Positions 1 through 4,873 of a stretch of DNA of 5,128 bases are shown one piece after another. The notes below the pieces were generated by a model. It saw only the letters and a list, made by a program, of their open reading frames with translations. It was not told where the DNA came from and searched no databases. Made by a program: the position numbers and the translations under genes. This DNA is from Desulfosporosinus sp. (GTDB lineage Bacteria > Bacillota > Desulfitobacteriia > Desulfitobacteriales > Desulfitobacteriaceae). The stretch lies in assembly GCA_003132105.1 (NCBI GenBank), contig PKWS01000225.1, positions 3,001 through 8,128 of the forward strand, in the 5' to 3' direction. Positions within the stretch are counted from its first letter, which is position 1, and each line of letters begins with the position of its first letter.

Positions 1-21
1 TTGGCGCCAGCCAAGTTTTCT
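1..21 (+). terminator. possible intrinsic terminator of an upstream gene (cut by window edge)
   Basis: TTGGC (1-5) can pair with GCCAA (10-14) around a GCCA loop, and the stem is followed by GTTTTCT, a short T-tract. The stem visible here is only 5 bp, but the base before the window could pair with G15 and extend it. If real, it ends the transcript of whatever lies upstream, so argH would need its own promoter. The same bases also contain the 8-bp palindrome TGGCGCCA (2-9), so the fold is not unique. Confidence 0.3.
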
Positions 22-31
22 ATATAGATTC

Positions 32-61
32 TAGACATGTGGATGAATTCAAGGTTAATAT
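32..61 (+). promoter_or_regulatory. candidate sigma-A promoter of argH
   Basis: TAGACA (32-37) matches the -35 consensus TTGACA at 5 of 6 positions. After an 18-bp spacer, TAATAT (56-61) matches TATAAT at 4 of 6. Transcription would start near 68, about 50 nt before the argH GTG and right at the first arm of the 67-98 inverted repeat. The -10 is mediocre, so this is a candidate only. Its support is its position, after a possible terminator and under an ARG-box-like sequence. Confidence 0.4.
36..53 (+). promoter_or_regulatory. ARG-box-like operator (ArgR/AhrC) over the argH promoter
   Basis: These 18 bases match the Bacillus AhrC ARG-box consensus, recalled as CATGAATAAAAATKCAAK, at 13 of 18 positions. 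The first four and the last eight bases agree exactly; mismatches are confined to the middle (consensus positions 5-7, 9 and 10). The site covers the end of the putative -35 and most of the spacer, where a bound arginine repressor would block RNA polymerase. Arginine control of argH is common in Firmicutes. The overlapping TGTGGATGA (38-46) is also one base off a DnaA box, so the match could have another cause. Confidence 0.4.
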
Positions 62-66
62 CTAAA

Positions 67-98
67 GATAACACTCAAAGAATAAGAAAAGTGTTATC
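67..98. repeat. perfect 9-bp inverted repeat in the argH leader
   Basis: GATAACACT (67-75) and AGTGTTATC (90-98) are exact reverse complements separated by 14 A-rich bases. As RNA this would form a 9-bp hairpin ending about 5 nt before the argH Shine-Dalgarno (AGGGA, 104-108). No T-tract follows, so it is not an intrinsic terminator. It could be a 5' stabilising stem, a translation-tuning hairpin or a dyad bound by a repressor. The symmetry is certain; the function is unknown. Confidence 0.5.
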
Positions 99-117
99 AA
101 CGAAGGGAAGATGAGAA

Positions 118-1500
118 GTGAAGCTCTGGGGCGGACGTTTTGAAAAGACTACAGATGTATTGGTAGAAGATTTTCATTCCTCAATTAGCTTCGACCAACG
201 CCTTCACAAACAGGATATCTTAGGGAGTGTAGCCCATGCGAGAATGCTCGGAAGCGTTGGGGTTATTTCTGAAGAGGAAGCAAACCGTTTGATTGAGGGA
301 CTAGAAGGAATCCTCCAGGATATTCAGGCTGGAAAAGTGGAATTTGAGATTGGCGCAGAAGACATCCATATGAATGTCGAGAAGCTTTTAACAGAACGAA
401 TTGGATCGGTGGGGAAAAAACTACATACCGGGCGCAGTCGAAATGACCAAGTAGCCTTAGATTTAAGGCTTTATTTGAGAAGTGAGATTGACGAGACTAA
501 AAACCTATTGGAGAAATTGCTCCAGACTCTTTTCAATATATCGGAAGAGCATCTTGAAACCTGGATGCCTGGATACACACATATGCAAAAGGCACAGCCG
601 ATCACGTTTGCCCATCATATGATGGCCTACGTGCAAATGTTTTTACGTGACCTCGATCGGCTCAAAGATACTCGGAAACGTTTAAATATTTCTCCTCTCG
701 GATCAGGGGCGATGGCTGGAACGACGTTCCCGCTCGACCGGGAGAAAGTGGCCTTGGAACTTGGGTTTGACGGAGTTACCTTAAACAGCTTAGATGGGGT
801 AAGCGACCGGGATTTTGCCTTGGAATTTTTAGCAACCGGCTCCATCCTGATGATGCACCTGAGCCGAATGTGTGAGGAACTCGTTATTTGGTCCACCGGG
901 GAGTTTCAATTTATTTCGATGGATGATGGATATTCTACAGGGTCAAGTATCATGCCTCAAAAGAAAAACCCAGATGTGGCTGAATTAGTGAGAGGAAAAA
1001 CTGGGCGCGTATATGGTGATTTAGTAGCACTCTTAACCATCATGAAAGGTCTTCCACTTGCTTATAACAAAGATATGCAAGAGGACAAAGAACAGGTTTT
1101 TGATGCAGTGGACACGATTCAAAAGTGCTTGCTCGTTGTAGAACCGATGCTGAGGACTATGGTAGTAAACCGTGAGGTGATGGCTTGTGGAGCAAAAGGT
1201 GGGTTTACCAATGCAACGGATCTGGCAGATTACATGGCCAAGAAAGGGGTTCCCTTCCGGGAGGCGCATGAGTTAGTCGGGCGCATTGTACTGCACTGTA
1301 GCAAAAAAGGAATTGGGTTAGAAGAGCTAGGTTTAAGCGACTATCAGGAGCTCTCTCCAATTTTCGAAGCGGATCTGTTTGAAGCTATCGGGATTGAATA
1401 TTGTGTGCGCGCGCGAAAGATAACGGGAGGTCCTTCGCCGGAAACGGTTGCTGAAGGAATTCGAGTAAGTCGTGACGTGTTGGAGAAACTACTTTGGTAG
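118..1500 (+). CDS. argH: argininosuccinate lyase
   Basis: This cytosolic enzyme splits argininosuccinate into arginine and fumarate, the last step of arginine biosynthesis. It belongs to the fumarase/aspartase superfamily and is normally a homotetramer whose active sites draw on several subunits. The 460-residue product is the usual family length. It opens with the typical MKLWGGRF, has HTGRSRND at 103-110, GYTH with the conserved histidine at 155, and the superfamily signature loop GSSIMPQKKNPD at 275-286, whose serines 276-277 include the family's catalytic serine. The GTG start at 118 is chosen because it gives the canonical N-terminus and sits 9 nt after AGGGA (104-108). The C-terminal RKITGGPSPE region is intact and there is no frameshift. 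The partner argG is not visible. Any argG upstream would lie beyond the possible terminator at the left edge, so argH may be transcribed alone from the candidate promoter at 32-61. The identification is very secure. Confidence 0.98.
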   Translation: MKLWGGRFEKTTDVLVEDFHSSISFDQRLHKQDILGSVAHARMLGSVGVISEEEANRLIEGLEGILQDIQAGKVEFEIGAEDIHMNVEKLLTERIGSVGKKLHTGRSRNDQVALDLRLYLRSEIDETKNLLEKLLQTLFNISEEHLETWMPGYTHMQKAQPITFAHHMMAYVQMFLRDLDRLKDTRKRLNISPLGSGAMAGTTFPLDREKVALELGFDGVTLNSLDGVSDRDFALEFLATGSILMMHLSRMCEELVIWSTGEFQFISMDDGYSTGSSIMPQKKNPDVAELVRGKTGRVYGDLVALLTIMKGLPLAYNKDMQEDKEQVFDAVDTIQKCLLVVEPMLRTMVVNREVMACGAKGGFTNATDLADYMAKKGVPFREAHELVGRIVLHCSKKGIGLEELGLSDYQELSPIFEADLFEAIGIEYCVRARKITGGPSPETVAEGIRVSRDVLEKLLW

Positions 1501-1576
1501 AGTGAACAGAAACATCAACTCATATTTTGTCGAAATAATGCGATGAACAGGTAGTTAATGACGTACTAAAACGGAA

Positions 1577-1605
1577 AAATAGGTATTAGGATGGTATCAT
1601 ACAAT
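1577..1605 (+). promoter_or_regulatory. sigma-E-like sporulation promoter candidate
   Basis: CATACAAT (1598-1605) equals the -10 consensus of the mother-cell sporulation factor sigma-E as known from Bacillus, and with the next A it also fits the sigma-K pattern CATAnnnTA. At a 14-bp spacing upstream, AAATAGG (1577-1583) keeps only the ATA core of the sigma-E -35. No good sigma-K -35 (AC) is in place. A start near 1612 would give an RNA of about 275 nt ending at the 1853-1886 terminator. One 8-mer match in AT-rich DNA is weak evidence. Confidence 0.22.
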
Positions 1606-1700
1606 AAAAAGGAGTTATTATACCCGTATAGGGTTTCAGGTGACTTTGTACCATGCTTGATTACTGGGTTTTTACGCCTTCGTTTTCACGAACTTTAGAA

Positions 1701-1810
1701 AAAGCCTGTGTATAATGTGGATAACTCTGTGGATAATATCAAAATATATCGGATTTTAACGTGGATAAGCCTTAAATAACGGGGGATAAACGAACAAAGC
1801 CTGTGGATAA
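1701..1810 (+). repeat. 15-bp direct repeat bracketing the DnaA-box cluster
   Basis: AAAGCCTGTGTATAA (1701-1715) and AAAGCCTGTGGATAA (1796-1810) agree at 14 of 15 positions and lie at the two ends of the cluster, 95 bp apart. The shared AAAGCC is not part of the DnaA 9-mer, so the similarity goes beyond the binding sites. This suggests duplication of a unit or a conserved flanking preference. Confidence 0.6.
1707..1810 (-). promoter_or_regulatory. DnaA-box cluster (six tandem 9-mers, same orientation)
   Basis: On the + strand the reverse-complement box TGTGGATAA occurs perfectly at 1716-1724, 1728-1736 and 1802-1810. Close variants are TGTGTATAA (1707-1715, one mismatch, abutting the next box), CGTGGATAA (1760-1768, one mismatch) and GGGGGATAA (1781-1789, two mismatches). 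All read TTATCCACA on the - strand. A single 9-mer is expected by chance about once per 262,144 positions on one strand, so three exact copies in 95 bp are very unlikely to be random. Known roles of such clusters are replication origins, DnaA titration or control sites away from oriC (as in Bacillus subtilis), and DnaA-regulated promoters. No dnaA, dnaN or rep gene is in view, so a titration or regulatory site is more likely than oriC. Binding itself is inferred. Confidence 0.72.
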
Positions 1811-1852
1811 GTACTTAACGCATTTGCCGTAATACGACAATTTAGACCTTTT

Positions 1853-1886
1853 AAACCTAGAGGAATTATCCTTTGGGTTTTTATTT
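1853..1886 (+). terminator. intrinsic terminator upstream of pncB
   Basis: The left arm (1853-1864, AAACCTAGAGGA) pairs with the right arm (1869-1880, TCCTTTGGGTTT) over 12 positions, two of them G-U wobbles, around an ATTA loop. The tract TTATTT (1881-1886) follows directly, extending a run of five Ts from 1878 to 1882. The T-tract is on the + side only, so it acts on rightward transcription. It lies about 350 nt behind argH and 128 nt before pncB. It may end a long argH 3' UTR, end a separate small RNA, or act as an attenuator in a pncB leader. Confidence 0.7.
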
Positions 1887-2001
1887 AAGGCTAAAAGCAG
1901 GATATCAAGGGTGAAAGGTCGAAATTCTCACGCATGATTTGCATCAAGATATAGTAAGCTATAGATTACAGCAATCAATCGAATTTTGGAGTGAGAGTGG
2001 C

Positions 2002-2005
2002 GAGG
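2002..2005 (+). promoter_or_regulatory. Shine-Dalgarno that decides the pncB start
   Basis: GAGG (2002-2005) lies 9 nt before the ATG at 2015. The upstream in-frame candidates are poorer: GTG 1991 has no spaced purine-rich site, and GTG 1997 has GGAG (1988-1991) only 5 nt away. This site together with the family N-terminus favours ATG 2015. Confidence 0.6.
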
Positions 2006-2014
2006 CAATTGTCG

Positions 2015-3493
2015 ATGGAAAATCTAACTATGTTAACAGACCTTTATCAATTAACAATGATGCAGGGTTATTTGACGAATGGATGTCGTAATAAGGAAGC
2101 CGTATTTGATGTCTTCTTTAGAACACTTCCGTTTAAAGGCGGGTATGTTCTGGCAGCAGGACTTGAACAAGTCGTGGAATATATTGAAAACCTCACCTTT
2201 AAAGAAGAAGATTTGGCGTATTTGAGTAGCCTAAACCTCTTTAAAGAGGAGTTTATCGAGGAATTGCGTACCTTCCGTTTTACAGGGGACATAGACGCGA
2301 TACCGGAAGGGACTCCTGTTTTCCCTTTTGAACCATTGATCCGAGTTAAAGGGCGAATTATGGAAACACAGCTCCTTGAGACAGCTATTCTAAACTTAGT
2401 TAATTTTGAGAGCTTGATTGCTACCAAGGCGTCACGGGTGGTGACAGCTGCACACGGGGGCCCAGTTATGGAATTTGGCTTGCGCAGAGCGCAGGGACCA
2501 GATGCTGGAGTTCTGGGAGCACGGGCAGCTTTTATCGGGGGGTGTCAATCTACGTCAAATATCCTAGCAGGAAGACGATATGGTATCCCCGTTTCAGGAA
2601 CCCAGGCGCACAGTTGGATCCAGTGTTTCCCATCGGAATTAGAGGCGTTCCGAGCCTATGCACGTACTTTCCCGGATAAATGCTTGTTGCTTGTGGATAC
2701 GTATAGTGTCCTAGAATCGGGGGTCCCCAATGCAATTAAGGTTGGACTTGAACTGGAAGCAAAAGGTCACCATTTCCAAGGGATACGTTTAGATAGCGGA
2801 GATTTAACGTATTTGTCCAAGGCATCCCGTCAAATGCTCGATGAAGCGGGACTAAAGAGTGCGATTATCGTAGGATCCAATGATTTGGACGAGGAAACTA
2901 TTTTCGCCATTAGGGCCCAGGGGGCAGCAATTGATGCCTGGGGTGTCGGAACGAGTCTCATTACTTCCAAAGACAGCCCATCTTTAGGGGGGGTTTACAA
3001 ACTGGCTGCTCAAGGAGAGCGGGATGTTTTTCAACCTCGACTAAAAGTCTCTGAGAACATATCCAAGATCACAAACCCGGGAATTAAAAAAGTAGTGCGC
3101 TTTTACGACCGAGCGGGAAAAGCAATGGCAGATCTTATTGCTTTAGAAAATGAAGTTTTCGCAGAAGGGAAACCCCTTACGATCTTTGATCCTGAACAGA
3201 CGTGGAAAAGGAAAACATTAAAGAATTTTCGGACCAGAGAACTCTTAATTCCTGTGTTCAGAGGCGGAAAACGGGTTTATGAATTACCAAAGCTCATAGA
3301 GATACAGTCCTATGCCAGAACGGAATTAGAAACCTTCTGGGATGAAGTTAAACGATTGACTAATCCGCACAGCTACATTGTCGATTTGTCGACCAATCTC
3401 TTTGAATTAAAACAGCAGTTACTATTAAAAATCTATCATGATATTAAAGCAAATAATCAAAATCAGGGGGTAGAGCTAGATGTGGACAGATGA
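2015..3493 (+). CDS. pncB: nicotinate phosphoribosyltransferase
   Basis: The enzyme joins nicotinate and phosphoribosyl pyrophosphate, with ATP hydrolysis, to give nicotinate mononucleotide: the entry step of Preiss-Handler NAD salvage in the cytosol. From ATG 2015 the product has 492 residues, normal for the Firmicute form. Visible family features are the N-terminal TDLYQLTM (8-15), EFGLRRAQG (153-161), SGTQAHSW with His199 in the place of the phosphorylated histidine of this family, LDSGD (259-263), GSNDLD (287-292) and GVGTSL in the phosphate-binding barrel (310-315). The reading frame is open back to GTG 1991 (500 residues), but family members begin close to MENLTMLTDLYQ and the best ribosome site serves 2015. 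It is the first gene of a pncB-nadE-nucleotidase operon and overlaps nadE by 14 bp. The DnaA-box cluster and a terminator lie upstream; no clear promoter was found. The function is secure and the exact start fairly so. Confidence 0.96.
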   Translation: MENLTMLTDLYQLTMMQGYLTNGCRNKEAVFDVFFRTLPFKGGYVLAAGLEQVVEYIENLTFKEEDLAYLSSLNLFKEEFIEELRTFRFTGDIDAIPEGTPVFPFEPLIRVKGRIMETQLLETAILNLVNFESLIATKASRVVTAAHGGPVMEFGLRRAQGPDAGVLGARAAFIGGCQSTSNILAGRRYGIPVSGTQAHSWIQCFPSELEAFRAYARTFPDKCLLLVDTYSVLESGVPNAIKVGLELEAKGHHFQGIRLDSGDLTYLSKASRQMLDEAGLKSAIIVGSNDLDEETIFAIRAQGAAIDAWGVGTSLITSKDSPSLGGVYKLAAQGERDVFQPRLKVSENISKITNPGIKKVVRFYDRAGKAMADLIALENEVFAEGKPLTIFDPEQTWKRKTLKNFRTRELLIPVFRGGKRVYELPKLIEIQSYARTELETFWDEVKRLTNPHSYIVDLSTNLFELKQQLLLKIYHDIKANNQNQGVELDVDR

Positions 3494-4253
3494 AGAATTA
3501 ACAGGTCGTATCAATCAAGCGGTGGACTGGTTGCGTGAAAGGGTGACTGAGGTCAAGTCGAAAGGACTAGTGGTGGGAATTTCTGGGGGGGTTGACTCCG
3601 CAGTGGTCGCAGGGCTTTGTAGTAGAGCATTTCCAGATAATTGTATCGGGGTGGTTATGCCCAGTCATTCTAATCCGGAAGACAAAGAGGATGCATTAAG
3701 GGTTGCAGAGTGCTTTGAATTAAGAACGTTAGAAGTCAACCTAAGTGGTGCCCATACAGAGATCATGGGACAAGTCAAGAAGGATTTAGAAAGTCAAGGA
3801 TGTAAGTTAGAAGGGGAAAAAGTAAGCCAGGGAAATTTGAAGGCCCGTTTACGTATGTCCACGCTGTATTCAGTGGCAAATGCCCTGAATTATATGGTGG
3901 TGGGGACCGATAATGCGCCTGAGAGTTATACTGGGTATTTCACGAAATATGGAGACGGTGGTGTAGATCTCTTACCAATTAGTTCACTCACAAAATCAGA
4001 AGTGCGCGCTTGGGCGAGGAAGTTGGGACTTCCCATTAGAATTGCGACCCGAGTACCGACTGCAGGGCTCTGGCCCGGGCAAACGGATGAATCTGAACTG
4101 GGTCTAACCTACGACCTAATTGATCGTTATTTACTAGGGGAAAAGGTATCTCCAGAGGTGCAAGAACGCATTGAAACCCTCCATCGTCAGAGTGAACATA
4201 AACGCCATCTTCCTCCTAGCTTGGAACTGCCTAAACTAAAGGGGTTAGACTAA
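3480..4253 (+). CDS. nadE: NH3-dependent NAD(+) synthetase
   Basis: It adenylates deamido-NAD with ATP and then amidates it to NAD, the last step of both de novo synthesis and nicotinate salvage. The 257-residue product is one N-type ATP-pyrophosphatase domain: SGGVDS (35-40) is the pyrophosphate loop, followed by KARLRM (121-126), GTDNAPES (142-149), YFTKYGDGGVD (153-163), PTAGLWPGQTDE (193-204) and the C-terminal HKRHLPP (240-246). There is no N-terminal nitrilase/glutaminase domain, so it should use free ammonia or an unlinked donor, unlike the long glutamine-dependent form. ATG 3480 lies inside the end of pncB, 9 nt after AGGGGG (3465-3470). The 14-bp overlap suggests translational coupling, which would keep the first and last salvage enzymes in step. 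The run of seven Gs in the SGGVDS codons is in frame. The identification is very secure. Confidence 0.97.
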   Translation: MWTDEELTGRINQAVDWLRERVTEVKSKGLVVGISGGVDSAVVAGLCSRAFPDNCIGVVMPSHSNPEDKEDALRVAECFELRTLEVNLSGAHTEIMGQVKKDLESQGCKLEGEKVSQGNLKARLRMSTLYSVANALNYMVVGTDNAPESYTGYFTKYGDGGVDLLPISSLTKSEVRAWARKLGLPIRIATRVPTAGLWPGQTDESELGLTYDLIDRYLLGEKVSPEVQERIETLHRQSEHKRHLPPSLELPKLKGLD

Positions 4254-4254
4254 C

Positions 4255-4836
4255 GTGCGTATTGGAGTAGATATCGACGGTGTCGTTTCCGATAGTTACC
4301 CATTTTGGTTAACGGAATTGAATCTGCACTTTGGCAAGAACATAACGGTCATTGACGATTATGAAATGCATTTGGTTTTTGATGTATCAAGAGATGTTAT
4401 GAACGACTACTTTGTCTGTAATGCGGAACGTTTGCTGATCACTCCCAAACCTATTTCTGGAGCCAAGGAAGGGATTGAAACCCTTCTCCGGGAGGGTCAT
4501 GAAGTGATTTATATTACGGCTCGCACCCCTGAAGAAAGGGATGTTACAGTGCGCTGGCTCACGATGTGTGGAATTCCGCATGAGCATGAACACGTTCTAT
4601 TCGCGGGATTTAACAGCAAATTAGAGTTAGTTAAGCTTTGGGGAATCGAGGCTTTTATCGAGGATTATCAGGTGAATGCCAAATTGATTGCGGAAAGCGG
4701 AGTGCCTGTATTTTTACTGAATGCCAGTTATAATCAAGAGGAACTCCCAACGGGTATAACACGCTGTCACAGCTGGGATGAAATTCTAGAAGGTATCCAG
4801 GCAGTTGATTGTATTAAGCACACCAAAAAGGGTTAG
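4255..4836 (+). CDS. HAD-superfamily 5' nucleotidase, NT5C/YqfW type
   Basis: This 193-residue protein looks like the HAD phosphatases grouped with cytosolic 5'(3')-deoxyribonucleotidases and B. subtilis YqfW; the usual length of that group is similar. HAD motif I is DIDGVVSD (6-13) with Asp6 as the likely nucleophile and Asp8 as acid/base. Motif II is YITAR (86-90) with Thr88. A lysine in SKLELVKLWGI (121-131) probably serves motif III, and IEDY (135-138) with Glu136 and Asp137 is motif IV. The segment between motifs I and II (about 15-70) would be the cap. There is no signal peptide or membrane segment, so it is cytosolic. The GTG start follows the nadE stop by one base, with AAAGGGG (4238-4244) 10 nt upstream, so it is the third gene of the NAD operon. 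It may remove phosphate from a nucleoside monophosphate; a pyridine mononucleotide is a guess from context only. Its last codons lie in the operon terminator. Confidence 0.85.
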   Translation: MRIGVDIDGVVSDSYPFWLTELNLHFGKNITVIDDYEMHLVFDVSRDVMNDYFVCNAERLLITPKPISGAKEGIETLLREGHEVIYITARTPEERDVTVRWLTMCGIPHEHEHVLFAGFNSKLELVKLWGIEAFIEDYQVNAKLIAESGVPVFLLNASYNQEELPTGITRCHSWDEILEGIQAVDCIKHTKKG

Positions 4837-4859
4837 CCACTAATAATGGCTAACCCTTT
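4827..4859. terminator. bidirectional intrinsic terminator between the NAD operon and murC
   Basis: AAAGGGTTAGCCA (4827-4839) pairs perfectly over 13 bp with TGGCTAACCCTTT (4847-4859) around a 7-nt CTAATAA loop. On the - strand the stem is followed by a further run of Ts (complement of 4825-4829, partly within the stem base), giving a proper U-tract for murC transcripts. On the + strand the tract is only the TTT of the stem before GACATC, so termination of the NAD operon relies on the strong stem. The left arm contains the nucleotidase stop codon (4834-4836). Confidence 0.88.
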
Positions 4860-4873
4860 GACATCAGCATAAT

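Larger units (their letters stand above)
1501..2014. other. 514-bp intergenic region between argH and pncB
   Basis: No protein gene is convincing here. In order it contains: a sigma-E-like -10 (CATACAAT, 1598-1605); a strong Shine-Dalgarno-like AAAAAGGAG (1606-1614) with no start codon at proper spacing; a 20-codon reading frame (1653-1715) preceded by AGGTGA; a cluster of DnaA-box-like 9-mers (1707-1810) with an embedded TATAAT; an intrinsic terminator (1853-1886); and the pncB leader (1887-2014). No clear terminator lies directly behind argH; the hairpin ACCC-GTATA-GGGT (1622-1634) is too weak. In the pncB leader the best promoter guesses are poor: TTGCAT (1939-1944) with TAGATT (1962-1967), or TTCTCA (1925-1930) with TATAGT (1950-1955) at a long 19-bp spacing. 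Confidence 0.6.

Noticed and set aside
38..46. TGTGGATGA, one mismatch from a DnaA box, in front of argH.
   Set aside because: A single imperfect copy without neighbours; the ARG-box match covers the same bases and fits the gene better.
3..65. An open frame at the left edge (20 codons, begins GASQVFYID, stop TAA 63-65) that could be the tail of an upstream gene with faint similarity to part of ArgG.
   Set aside because: Too short to identify, open by chance quite often, the ArgG-like segment belongs to the N-terminal third and not to a C-terminus, and it conflicts with the terminator and promoter signals there.
1606..1614. Strong Shine-Dalgarno-like AAAAAGGAG.
   Set aside because: No ATG, GTG or TTG follows at 5-13 nt, so it has no gene to serve; possibly a remnant or chance.
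1591..1698. A 35-codon frame from ATG 1591 in the argH-pncB gap.
   Set aside because: Its ribosome site is poor (only AGG at 1581-1583), it contains a strong Shine-Dalgarno-like sequence inside it, and the product resembles nothing known.
1707..1810. Reading the repeats as plasmid iterons or as oriC itself.
   Set aside because: No rep, dnaA, dnaN, rpmH or recF is in the window and the flanking genes are chromosomal housekeeping genes; a non-origin DnaA cluster is the simpler reading, though oriC cannot be formally excluded.
627..2735. Reverse-strand open frames inside argH and pncB (for example 627-896, 1033-1269, 2068-2427, 2550-2735).
   Set aside because: They lie antisense to well-conserved enzymes, have no recognisable domains and no ribosome sites worth noting; they are shadows of the real genes.
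2981..3595. Runs of seven Gs in pncB (around 2987-2993) and nadE (around 3585-3591) as possible frameshift or slippage sites.
   Set aside because: Both genes read through them in frame with conserved motifs on each side (GVGTSL then GGVYKL; SGGVDS), so there is no sign of a real shift.
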